Positions 47,868-57,236 of a stretch of DNA of 64,000 nucleotides are shown piece by piece. A program made the position numbers and the translations under genes. The notes under the pieces were generated by a model. It was not told where the DNA came from. It made no database searches and was given only the letters and a program-made list of their open reading frames with translations. The stretch is taken from assembly GCF_002950945.1 (NCBI RefSeq), contig NZ_CP012673.1, positions 7,640,501-7,704,500 on the forward strand. The letters run 5' to 3'. The DNA is from Sorangium cellulosum (GTDB lineage: Bacteria; Myxococcota_A; Polyangia; Polyangiales; Polyangiaceae). Each line of letters starts with the position of its first letter. Position 1 is the first letter of the stretch.

Positions 47868-48368
47868 ATGAGCATGCGCACGGCCTTCACCTACGGCCTC
47901 GGCCTCTCCCTCTCCCTCTTCGCCACGACGATGAGCGGTTGTTACATCAACACCGGCGAGGACTGCGACTGGGAAGACGAGGAGTGCTTCTGGGATGACG
48001 CGCCCGACGCGCCCGACGCGCCCGACGCGCCCGACGCGCCCGACGCGCCCGACGCGCCCGACGCGCCCGACGCGCCCGACGCGCCCGGCATCGGGCGCCC
48101 GGACCGCAACGATGACGGCGACGGCGGCGACAGCAGCGCCGGCGCCGGGGGGGAGCCGGCCGCCTGCGTGGCGGACTGCGACTGCCCGAGCGGCAGCGCG
48201 TGCGTCGACGGGACCTGCAAGCTGCCCTGCGCGGCCTCGTGCGAGTGCCCCGAGGGCGAGTCGTGCGAGGGCGGCCACTGCGAGCCCCCGCCCGAGCCGG
48301 CCATCTCCTGCGAGGTGGACTGCGACTGCCCGAGCGGCAGCGCCTGTGTCGAGGGCGTCTGCTCCTGA
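47868..48368 (+). CDS. Lipoprotein with Asp-Ala-Pro minisatellite and Cys-rich repeats
   Basis: 166 residues from ATG 47868 with AGGAG nine bases ahead. A signal peptide (TYGLGLSLSLFATTMSGC) ends in a lipobox. A Cys/acidic segment (GEDCDWEDEECFW) is followed by ten tandem DAP units, an Asp/Gly linker, and then three Cys-rich modules of the pattern CDCPSGSACVDGTC. The last probably form small disulfide knots for surface binding. The DAP run would be a stiff spacer that can change length. No known family; it ends 61 bp before a strong hairpin. Confidence 0.82.
   Translation: MSMRTAFTYGLGLSLSLFATTMSGCYINTGEDCDWEDEECFWDDAPDAPDAPDAPDAPDAPDAPDAPDAPDAPGIGRPDRNDDGDGGDSSAGAGGEPAACVADCDCPSGSACVDGTCKLPCAASCECPEGESCEGGHCEPPPEPAISCEVDCDCPSGSACVEGVCS
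47997..48086. repeat. 9-bp minisatellite GACGCGCCC, ten copies
   Basis: Ten uninterrupted, identical copies starting at 47997. They encode Asp-Ala-Pro and keep the reading frame when copies are gained or lost. Exact identity suggests recent or ongoing slippage. Confidence 0.97.
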
Positions 48369-48428
48369 GCCGCGCCGCGGCGCGCGGGCGCCGCGCCGCC
48401 TGCGCGTCCCGAGCGCCTCGATCTGCGC

Positions 48429-48458
48429 CTCCTGCGCGATCTCCCGATCGCGCAGGAG
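48429..48458. terminator. Bidirectional terminator hairpin
   Basis: CTCCTGCGCGATC (48429-48441) and GATCGCGCAGGAG (48446-48458) pair perfectly over 13 bp with a four-base loop TCCC. It lies between the convergent stops at 48368 and 48472. It is the cleanest hairpin in the window; no long T run is present. Confidence 0.75.
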
Positions 48459-48471
48459 ACCCTCGTCCTCC

Positions 48472-49083
48472 CTAGCGCTGCTGGAGGCCCCGCAGGATGT
48501 CCTCGGGCAGCGCGGCGACCAGCGCCCGGAGGTGCGCCTCGCGATCGAGCAGCGCGGCGTGCGCCTTCGCGCGCTCGCGCTCCTGGCGCCACTTCGCGCT
48601 CAGCGCCGCCGCCATCTGCCGGACCTCCATCGGCTCGAACGGCTTCTTGAGGATCAGGAACCGGTCGAGCAGCGAGAGCCGGCTCGCGATCTCCCTCCAG
48701 GACATGTCGGTATACGCCGTGCAGAAGACGGCCTGGATGTCCGGGTCCTCCTTGAACATCCGGTAGAGCGTCTCGACGCCGTCGATCCCGGGAGGCATCC
48801 GGAAGTCGACGAAGGCCACCGCGTAAGGCTCGCCGCGCGCCCGCGCCTCGCGCACGAGCGCGAGCCCCTCCTCCCCCTGGTGCGCCGTCGTGAGATCGAA
48901 GTCGAGCTCGACCACCGGCAGGGACGGCGGCGCGTCGAGGTCGCCGAAGAGCTCGGCCTCGTGCTCCTCCAGCGAGGATCGGGAGGGGCCGGACTTCAGT
49001 ATCCTCCTGAAATCATTGTGGATTGACGCATTGTCGTCGACGATCAGGATCCGTGTTCTGTGGAGCACGCTCGCCTTGTTCAT
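48472..49083 (-). CDS. Single-domain response regulator, partner of the adjacent hybrid kinase
   Basis: 203 residues from ATG 49083, with GAGG nine bases upstream. Receiver motifs: RILIVDDNASIHNDF, phospho-Asp in AVAFVDFRMPPGIDG, Thr in AVFCTAYTDMSW and Lys in LILKKPFEP. It shares with the regulator at 35203-35823 the SIHxDxxxxL start and the insertion ending in LFGDLDAPP. The C-terminal helix (SAKWRQERERAKAHAALLDR) may form a coiled coil. There is no output domain. It follows the histidine kinase by 103 bp, so it is its likely phosphate acceptor. Confidence 0.88.
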   Translation of the reverse strand: MNKASVLHRTRILIVDDNASIHNDFRRILKSGPSRSSLEEHEAELFGDLDAPPSLPVVELDFDLTTAHQGEEGLALVREARARGEPYAVAFVDFRMPPGIDGVETLYRMFKEDPDIQAVFCTAYTDMSWREIASRLSLLDRFLILKKPFEPMEVRQMAAALSAKWRQERERAKAHAALLDREAHLRALVAALPEDILRGLQQR

Positions 49084-49186
49084 CTCTACCTCGGCCCGCG
49101 CCGGTCCCTTTATCTGAGCGGACGGGGCCCGCCATGCACGGGAGATCGCCGCGCCGCCGTGCGGGGGCGTCGAACGAGGCGGCCCC

Positions 49187-52100
49187 TCAGCGGGTGGCCT
49201 CGGCATGGATGCTGCCGCGCCGGGGCGCCGTGGCCGGGAGCTCGAGCGTGAACTTGGCGCCGTGGCCGGGCCCCTTGCTCTCGGCGCGGAGCGCCGCGCC
49301 GAGCAGGCGGGCCTCGAGCACGCTCGAGTGCAGGCCGAGCCCCGTGCCCTCGGGCCACGTGGTGAACCCCTGCTGGAAGAGCCGCGCCAGGTGATCCGAG
49401 GCGATGCCGACGCCGGTGTCCTCGATCTCCACCGAGCAGCCGCCGCCCTCGGTGGGCGCGCAGCGGACGAGGACCCGCCGGGCCGGGCCCACGGCGTGGC
49501 ACACGGCGCGCCGCGCGTTGGTGACGAGGTTCGTCACGATCTGCAGCAGGCGGTGCCGGTCGGTCTCGATCCGCACCTCGTCCGAGAGCTCGCAGACGAC
49601 CTCGATGCCGTGGTGCGTGCGCTCGGCCCGGTTCAGCCCGACGCGCAGGGCGTCCTCGACGACGGCGGCGACCACGACCGGCTCGACGATGATCTTCATC
49701 CCGGCGTTCCGCAGCTGATCCGACACGATGTCGCGGATGCGGCTCACGCACTCCCCGAGCTCGGCGACCTCGCCCGCCGCGGCCTGGTTCTCGGCCGCGA
49801 GGTGCCGGGAGAGCTCGTCGACGTAGTCGATCAGCCGCTGGCCCCGCGGGTCGCTCTCGAGGAACGCGGCGAGATCGTGCTGGTGCGATTTCAGCAGCTG
49901 GGCCACCTGGGCGAGGCGCGCGATCCGCGAGCCCGCGAGGCGCTCGGAGAGCTGCATCCGCAGCACCATGACGCTGTTCAGCGCGTTGCCCACGTTGTGC
50001 ATGGCGCTGTCCGCGACCTCGGCCATGCCCGCCTTGCGCGCGGCGTCGACGAGCTTCTGCTGGGTGCGCTGCAGCTCGCGCGTGCGCTCCTCCACCATCT
50101 TCTCGAGGTTCTCGTAGACGAGGGCGTTGTTGAACGAGACCGCCGACTGCGCGGCGAGCAGGTGGAGGATCTCGAGCCGCTCGGGCCCGAAGAGCCCCTC
50201 GAACAGGTTGTTCTCGAGGTAGATGGCGCCGAGCGCCCGCCCCTTCAGGAGGAGCGGCGCGCAGAGCATCGAGCGGACCTTGCTGGCGCTCACGTAGGGG
50301 TCGTCCCGGAAGGCCGGATCCTGGGACGCGTCCGCGGAGATCACGGTCTGCCGCGTGCGCACGGCGAGCCGCACCGCGGCGGCGCAGACCTCGGCGCCCG
50401 CGTCCTCGAGCGGGACGGAGGGCAACGCGCCGAACTCGGGCGGGTGCGCCACGCCCTTCGCGACGAGCACGAGGCTGTCGCCGCGCACGAGCAGCAGCGT
50501 GCCCCGCTCGGCGCCGGCGCTCTCGACGAGCACCTGCACCATGCTGGCGAGCAGCCGCTCGACGACGAGCTCCTGGGAGAGCACACGCGCGGCCTTGAGC
50601 AGCGTCTCCACGTCGAAGACGTCCGCCCGCGCGGCCCGCGCGGCGCCCCCGTCGCGCGCGGGCCGGGTCAGCGGGAACTCCTCGACGAGGAGCGAGACCT
50701 TGCGGTCCTGGCCGGCGCGGTCGTAGGCGGCGATCGCGTCCGTGAGGAAGTCGAGCGCGGTGCGCGTCCTGCCGCGCGACATCCAGAAGCGGCCGGCGAG
50801 CTCGCACGCGACGGCCTCGATGTTGACGAAGGCGTGCTGGCGGGCGGACGTGATCGCCTGCTCGTAGAGCCTGGCCGCGTCGTCGACCCGCCCGTCGACG
50901 CGCGCGGTCTCGGCCTCGACGAGCAGGTGCTTGTGCTCGAAATTCGCGGGGCAGCTCTGCGTCCAGCCGCGGAGCCGCTCCCGGCAGGCGTCGAGGTCCT
51001 CGCGCAGCCGCTCGCGGCGCTCGCCCTCGGCCGCCGGCAGGAGCGCCGCGATCGCGAGCGCGCGGTAGAACCGGAGCGCCGCGGTCTGGAACTTCCCGGC
51101 GAGGAAGCCGAGGTTCTCCTCCGCCTCGTCCGCGACCCGCAGCGCGTCCGCGGGCCGCCCGTGCAGGGTGAGGCACATGGCCTTGAGGATCTGGTAGTGG
51201 CAGAGCGCGTAGCGGGTCTGGTGCGCCTCGCAGTCCCTGAGGAACTGCGCCTCGGTCAGCGCCTCCTCGGGCACGGCCGCGTCCTCGCCCGTGAGGTCCC
51301 GGAGCGCGAGCAGGAGGCCGAGCAGGCTGTGGGTGGCGACCGTGTGTTTGGTCCGCTTCGCGAAGCGGAGCGAGGCGGGCAGCTCGTCGAGCAGGGCGCG
51401 CGCTGGCGCCGCGGAAGAGCGGGTTGAGGAGCAGGTAGATGAGGAAGTAGCCCGCGAACTGCAGGTCGCCCGCGTCGAGGCCGGCGCGGTAGCCGTCCCG
51501 GAACAGGGCGTCCGTCTCGGCGAGCGGCCGCACCCACGACTGGATGTTGTTGCCGAGGATGTAACAGGCGCGGCAGAAGTCGCCCTGCATGCGGAACCGG
51601 AGGCCGATGTCGGCGGCGAGCCGGCCGAACTCGTAGCCCTGGTGGTAGTCGCCGTAGAAGTGGCCGATCAGGCCGCCGTACATCGCGAAGCCGTAGGACG
51701 CCTCGGGGGTCAGGCCGTGCTCGAGCGAGATCCGCACGATGCTGCAGCAGGCGAAGAAGTTGAGCTTCTCCAGCTTGAGCATGTAGAGCGGCGCCATCAG
51801 CTCGTTGAGCACGCTGACGGCGAGCCGCTGGCCCTCGTCGGCGATCTCCGGCGCGTCGATCAGCGAGGCGGGCGCGCGGCCGGCGAGCAGCTGCTTCACG
51901 CGCGCGGCCTCGGCCTCGACGAGCGCCGAGACCTCCGCCTCGCTCGCGCGGGAGGGCAGCGCGACGCCGACGAGGGCGAGCGCCTCCCGCCCGGCCTCCA
52001 CGGTGTCGGTGAAGCGGCCGCGCATCGTGTACTGCACCATCCGGAGCTTCAGCAGGTCGGCCTTCTCGACCGGCGTCCTCGCGCGGCGGAGCGCCTCGGT

Positions 52101-54641
52101 GACGAGCTCCTCGGCGGCGTCCACGGCGCCGAGCAGGTACTCCACCTCGGCCAGCTGCCGGAGCAGGCGGAACGCGAGGGCGTAATCCGACGTGAGCGAC
52201 GTGAGCGACGTGAGCGACGTGAGCGACGTGAGCGACGCGGGCGACGCGGGCGACGCGGGCGACGCGGGCGACGTCGCGAACACGTCGGCCGGGAGCAGGC
52301 CGCGGGCCGCCTCGAGGTAGCGCCGGGCGGCGGCGTAGGCGGTCGCCTGTTTGGCGCGGACGGCGGCCTCCAGGTTGAGCTGCGCGATCGCGCGCCGCTC
52401 CTCGGCGTCGCGCACGAGCTCGAGCCCCTCGTCGAGCTGCTCGACGATCTCGAAGATGCGCTCGGCCCGGTCCTCCGCCGTCGTGCTCGCGAGGAGCCGG
52501 CGGCCGATCTTGAGGTGGATCGCCTGGCGCTGCGCCGGATCGAGCAGCCCGTAGACCGCCTGCTGGACGCGGTCGTGGAGGAAGCGGAACCGGGCCGAGG
52601 AGGCCACCTCGACGGCCGCGACCGCGAGGCCGGTCGCGCCCCCGAGGATGTACTCGTTGCGGAGCGCCGGCTCGAGGCGGCGCGCGATCTCGGCCCGGTC
52701 GAGGCCGGCGATGACGGCGAGCGTCTCGAGGTCGAAGGTGTTCCCGATGCACGCGGCGAGCGTCAGGATCTCGACCGTGCCGGCGTCGAGGTTGCGCACC
52801 CGCCCGCTCATGAGCTCGACGACGTTCTCGGTGAACCCGCGCTCCTCGATCTTCTCGAGGTCCCAGAGGAAGCGGCGCTCCTCCGGGGAGAAGTGGACGA
52901 GCCCGTCGGCCTCGAGGGCCTGCAGGAACTGCCGCGCGAAGAACGGGTTCCCCTCGGTCTTGTGCATGATGAGCCGCGCGAGCGGCTCGACGGGCGAAGG
53001 ATCGCGCCGCAGGGTGTCGGCCACGAGCCGGGTGAGCGACGCGAACGACAGCGGGAAGAGCTGGATCGTGTTCACCGTCACGGCGCTCGCCTGAAGGGAC
53101 CTGAGCGTCATGAGCAGCGGGTGGCTCCCGCTCACCTCGTTGTCCCGGTAGGACCCGACGAGAAGAACGGGGCCGAGGTCCTCGGCATCCATGAGCCCCT
53201 CGAGCAGCCAGAGCGAGCCGGCGTCGGCCCACTGGAGATCGTCGAGGAAGAGGACGAGCGGCTGCTCGCGGGCCGAGAACGCCCGGAGGAGCCCGCGGAA
53301 CGCGAGCAGGAGGCGGTGCTGGGTCTCCGCCGGGCCGAGCTCCAGGGGCGCGAGCGGGATATTCTCCGCGCCGAGGAGGATGCCGAGCTCGGGCAGCACG
53401 TCGGCGAGCAGCGAGGCGTTCCTCCCGAGGCACTTCTGCAGCGACGCCCGCGCCCGCTCGACGCGCTCCGCGCTCTCGGCGAGCACCTGCTGGAGCAGGC
53501 CCCGGAGCGCCTGGATCACGGCGGAGTAAGGGATCCCGCGGTGGAGCCGGTCGAACTTGCCCGAGATGAAATAGCCGTGCTCCCGGGTCAGAGGCTTGTA
53601 GATCTCCTGGACGAGCGACGTCTTGCCGATCCCGGCATACCCGGTGATCATGATCATCTCGCGGCTGCCCTGGAGCACGCGATCGAAGACGGCCAGGTAA
53701 TGCTGCGCCTCCCCCTCGCGCCCGTAGAGGCGATGCGGGATGCGGAACTGACCGGAGATGTCCTGCTCGCCGAGCGGGAACGGGTCGACCCGGCCCGCCG
53801 CGCGCAGCGAGCGCTGGCACCTCTTGAGGTCCGTCGAGAGCCCCTCTGCGCTCTGGTAGCGCTCCTCGGCGTCCTTCGCGAGGAGCTTCATGACGAGGGC
53901 CGCCACGGCGGGAGGCACGGAGTCCTCCGGCAGCGGCGCGGGAGGCCGGGCAAGATGGGCGTGCATCCACTCGAGCGGCCCCGAGGCGTCGAACGGCAGG
54001 CGCCCGGCGAGCATCACGTAGAACACGACCCCGAGGGAGTAGAGGTCCGTGCGCCAGTCGAGCGTCCGGTTCATGCGGCCGGTCTGCTCGGGCGACATGT
54101 ACGGTAGTCTCCCCTCCTCCACCGCGGTCTGCGGCTGGGGGTGCTCCTTCCGGAGCCGGGTCGCCGCCATGAAGTGGGCGAGCCGGACCGACCCGCTCGC
54201 CTGGTCGACAAAGAAGCTCTGCGGCTGGACGTGTTTGTGCGTCACCCCGTCGCGGTGCACCGCGGCGAGCGCGTCCGCCATGCTCGCGGCCTGCGCGAGG
54301 AACCGCTCCAGATCGAGCGGCGAGCGCAGGAGGAGCCAGTCGAGCGGCGCGAGATCCTCGTCCTCGAAGACGAGGACGGGCGCCTCGCCGCAGAGCTCCA
54401 TCAACGTGGGCTTCAGCACCCGCTCCGGGTCGAGAGACCGGGTGATTTCAAACTCGTTGAGCAGCGCGCCCGCCGCCAGAGCAGCCGTGTGACGAGGTGA
54501 GTCGATGTGAGCCTTGAGGAGCACGCGCCGATCGTCGCTCTCGCGCACGGCGCGGATGAGGCTCCAACGATCGTTTGTTGTTTGTACTACCTCTTCGCTC
54601 CGGTAGCCCACAGTTGCTTGCAAGGCCCTGCTCCGTTCCAA
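49187..54641 (-). CDS. Hybrid pseudokinase/AAA ATPase/GAF/histidine kinase, interrupted by a frameshift
   Basis: Normally one protein of about 1,817 residues, from TTG 54641. Its N-terminal kinase-like domain (about 10-275) keeps Lys43 and YMSPEQTGRMNR, but the catalytic HxD site reads HKH (His137) and DFG reads AHF (155-157), so it looks inactive. An AAA-type ATPase follows (Walker A GYAGIGKT at 334; LVLFLDDLQWAD). Then come a long TPR-like region, a GAF domain (near FDVETLLKAARVLSQELV) and a histidine kinase (MHNVGNALNS, DTGVGI, GTGLGLH). The reading frame breaks near 51400: 54641-51403 is in one frame and about 51402-49187 in another, and both halves are clearly conserved in style. Either the gene is broken, the sequence has an error, or frameshifting occurs. 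Confidence 0.88.
51396..51403 (-). other. Frameshift site in a GC dinucleotide run
   Basis: The run GCGCGCGC separates the two frames of the hybrid kinase. The upstream frame reads NPLFRGASAR, then loses sense. The other frame continues ALLDELPASLRFAKRTKH directly across the site. Adding two bases (one CG unit) would restore a single frame, as expected from slippage or a base-calling error. Confidence 0.85.
52192..52272. repeat. 9-bp tandem repeats inside the hybrid kinase gene
   Basis: Five copies of GTGAGCGAC (52192-52236) are followed by four of GCGGGCGAC (52237-52272). On the minus strand they encode Ser-Pro-Ala and Ser-Leu-Thr units in a linker between helical repeats. Length change would keep the frame. 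Confidence 0.95.
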
Positions 54642-54673
54642 CGACGCGCCGATTGACCGGCGGTAAGGCGCGG

Positions 54674-54702
54674 ATGCTAATCCAGCGATCCGCGGCTGTC
54701 AC
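54674..54702 (-). promoter_or_regulatory. Promoter of the hybrid kinase gene
   Basis: On the minus strand GTGACA (54697-54702) and TAGCAT (54674-54679) are 17 bp apart. The expected start site is near 54667, about 26 bases before the TTG start. Both hexamers are near consensus. Inferred. Confidence 0.5.
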
Positions 54703-54839
54703 AGGAATTCATGGGAGTCCCGGGAGGACTCTCCGCCTGAGGATTCAGCGCATCGGGCGAGAGCTCGCTTTGAGAGAGGCGCGTTTTGCGCCTCCGCGCG
54801 GGCGATTCGAGCGCCGCGCGAGCCGCGCGGGCGCGCGAC

Positions 54840-55463
54840 TCAGCGCCTCGGCGCGCGGGCGGGATCGCGGCCGACGAGGCCGTAGAGGACGATCTGGTGC
54901 ACGGCGCACATCATCGCCTCGACCTCCTCGCGCGGGCCCTGGAACAGCCATGGTGGCGAGAAGCTCGCATAAGCCCTGAGGAGCGCGCGCGCGGCGAGCT
55001 CGGGCTCGGGGACGTCGAGCTCGCCGGCGCCGGCGCCGCGCTCGAGCAGGTCGCGCATCAGCGCGCGCTCCTCGTCGAGGAAGCGGGCGTGGGCCGCCTT
55101 CACGGCGCGGCTCTGGCAGTGCACGAGGTCGCACGCGTGGGCGCCCGCGTCGGCGAGCTCGAGGAACGAGCGGGCGCGCGCGTCGAGCACCGCGCGCAGC
55201 CGGTCGCGGAAGGGGCGGTCGTCCGCGGCGGCGGCGGCGCGCATGGCGGCGATGACGGCGCGGTGCAGCCCCTGGGACAGCTCCTCGACGATGGCGTCCT
55301 TCGAGGCGAACTCCAGGTACACCGCGCCGACCGCGATCTCGGCCTCGCGCGCGATGTCGGCGACCGTGGTCTTGGCGGGCCCGTACCGGCGCAGGAGCCG
55401 CTCCGTCGCGGCGAGGATCCGCTGGCGCCGCTCGCTCTCGCTGCCGGGGTGGCCGTGCTCCAT
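54840..55463 (-). CDS. TetR-family transcriptional regulator
   Basis: 207 residues from ATG 55463. The N-terminal helix-turn-helix is classic: RQRILAATERLLRRYGPAKT, then VADIAREAEIAVGAVYLEF and SKDAIVEELSQG. The C-terminal ligand domain is Ala/Arg-rich and contains three Cys/His residues (HACDLVHCQSRAV). It probably represses a nearby or distant gene until a small molecule binds. It diverges from the kinase at 55741; no clear operator palindrome is seen in between. Confidence 0.92.
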   Translation of the reverse strand: MEHGHPGSESERRQRILAATERLLRRYGPAKTTVADIAREAEIAVGAVYLEFASKDAIVEELSQGLHRAVIAAMRAAAAADDRPFRDRLRAVLDARARSFLELADAGAHACDLVHCQSRAVKAAHARFLDEERALMRDLLERGAGAGELDVPEPELAARALLRAYASFSPPWLFQGPREEVEAMMCAVHQIVLYGLVGRDPARAPRR

Positions 55464-55510
55464 GGCGTGAGCGATCTTCTCTCGGATTCACGCCCGGGGG
55501 AAGCGCCCCG

Positions 55511-55545
55511 GCGGGCGGCGGGCGGCGGGCGGCGGGCGGCGGGCG
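55511..55545. repeat. 7-bp tandem repeat GCGGGCG, five copies
   Basis: Lies in the 277-bp region between the divergent tetR and kinase genes. Length changes here could alter the spacing of promoter elements. No other signal was found in this gap. Confidence 0.9.
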
Positions 55546-55740
55546 GCCGCGCCGGCGGGCGACGAGGGCGACGCCGCGCCCGCGGCGGGAAGGAGCCGCG
55601 CCGGGAGCCCGACGGAGCACGGCCACGAGATTGATCGGCGTCCGCCAGGCGGCTATCGTGGGCTGGCTTTGCGCCGGATTCTCCGCGAAGATCGCGCGGT
55701 TCACGCGCTCCGCGCCCCGGCCTGACGAAGGGACCGATCC

Positions 55741-57228
55741 ATGACGAGCACCTCGCCGACACACGACGAAGCCGACCGGCTGGTTCGAGAGGGGCAAGTG
55801 CTCGCGGGCAAATTCCGCGTCGAGCGGGTGATCGGCGCCGGCGGCATGGGCGTCGTCGTCGCCGCGACCCACCTCCAGCTGGAAGAGCGCGTCGCCATCA
55901 AGCTGCTGCTCCCTTCGGCGACACAATCCCACACGCTCGCCGAGCGCTTCGTGCGCGAGGCGCGCGCCGCGGCGAAGATCAAGAGCGAGCACGTGGCGCG
56001 GGTGATGGACGTCGGGACGCTCGATTCCGGCACGCCGTACATGGTCATGGAGTTCCTGTCGGGCAGCGACCTCGCCGACGCGGTGCGCGCGGGCGGGCCG
56101 ATGCCCCCGCAGGCCGCCGTGGAGTACGTGCTCCAGGCCTGCGAGGCGCTCGCGGAGGCCCACGCGGCGGGCATCGTCCATCGCGATCTCAAGCCGGCCA
56201 ACCTGTTCCTCACGAGGCGCGCGGACGGCTCGCCGTGCGTGAAGGTGCTCGATTTCGGGATCTCGAAGGTCGTGACCCGCGGCGACGACCCGCGGATCAC
56301 CGACACCAAGGCGATCATGGGCTCGCCGCTCTACATGTCGCCGGAGCAGCTCAAGTCGTCCCGCGACGTCGACGCGCGCAGCGACATCTGGTCGCTCGGC
56401 GTCATCCTGTTCGAGCTGATCGCCGGCGCGCCGCCGTTCGACGGCGCGACCATGCCGCAGCTCTGCGTGGCGATCATGCAGGGCACCCCGCGCCCGCTCG
56501 CCGCGTTCCGGCCGGACGTGCCCCCGGCGCTCGTGGCGGTGATCCTGAGGTGCCTCGAGAAGGCGCCGGAGCGGCGGTTCCGCCACGTCGGGGAGCTGGC
56601 CGAGGCGCTCGCGCCGTTCGCGACCGGGCGGGCGCGGCTCTCGATCGAGCGGATCAGCGGGATCTCGCGGAGCTCGGCGCCCCCGCGGCCGGAGCTCGCG
56701 TCGCGGAGCGGGACGACCTCGCCGACCGTGATGAGCACCGCCCCGTCGTGGAGCGGGACGATGCTCGCGCCGCGGAGGCGCCCGGGGGGGGTCGCCCTCG
56801 TGCTCGCTGGCGTCGGGCTGTCGCTGCTCACCGCGGCCGGGGCCTTCGGGTTCCTCGCCCTGCGCGCGCGCGGCGGCGCGCCCGCGGCGGCGGCGGCCGC
56901 GAGCGCCGCCGCCGCGGCGCTCCCGTCGCCGGTCGACCCTGCGGCCGCCTCGCCGGGCGCGTCCGCGGCGGGCGCGCCGGCCGTCGCGCCTGGCGGGGAG
57001 GCCGCCCCGGCGCTCGAGGCCAGCCTCGCGGCCGCCCCGGGCCTCGCCTCGGCCGAGCCTGCGGCGCCGGCCAGCGCCAGGCCGGCGGCGGCCCCCGCGG
57101 GCGCTGCGCGGCGGCCGGCGGGCGCCGCGGAGACGCCGGCGTCCCGGCCCGCCCGGCCGGCGGCCGGTCCGGCCCGCGCCCCCGCCGCCGCGCCGGCCGG
57201 CGGCAACCTGTTCGACGACCGCAAGTGA
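55741..57228 (+). CDS. Serine/threonine protein kinase with membrane helix
   Basis: 495 residues. PknB-type catalytic domain (about 25-285): glycine loop IGAGGMGVVVAAT, VAIKLL, catalytic HRDLKPAN, DFGISK and YMSPEQL, all intact. One membrane helix follows near 355-375 (GVALVLAGVGLSLLTAAGAF). The extracytoplasmic tail is about 120 residues of Ala/Pro with no fold, ending GGNLFDDRK. It starts a three-gene run, with a PEGA-type protein eight bases downstream that may be its partner or substrate. Confidence 0.94.
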   Translation: MTSTSPTHDEADRLVREGQVLAGKFRVERVIGAGGMGVVVAATHLQLEERVAIKLLLPSATQSHTLAERFVREARAAAKIKSEHVARVMDVGTLDSGTPYMVMEFLSGSDLADAVRAGGPMPPQAAVEYVLQACEALAEAHAAGIVHRDLKPANLFLTRRADGSPCVKVLDFGISKVVTRGDDPRITDTKAIMGSPLYMSPEQLKSSRDVDARSDIWSLGVILFELIAGAPPFDGATMPQLCVAIMQGTPRPLAAFRPDVPPALVAVILRCLEKAPERRFRHVGELAEALAPFATGRARLSIERISGISRSSAPPRPELASRSGTTSPTVMSTAPSWSGTMLAPRRRPGGVALVLAGVGLSLLTAAGAFGFLALRARGGAPAAAAAASAAAAALPSPVDPAAASPGASAAGAPAVAPGGEAAPALEASLAAAPGLASAEPAAPASARPAAAPAGAARRPAGAAETPASRPARPAAGPARAPAAAPAGGNLFDDRK

Positions 57229-57236
57229 GGACCACC

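Noticed and set aside
49110-51400. Continuation of the first frame of the hybrid kinase to 49110
   Set aside because: Past about 51400 the frame gives only Arg/Ala/Gly filler, whereas the shifted frame contains clear GAF and histidine kinase motifs.
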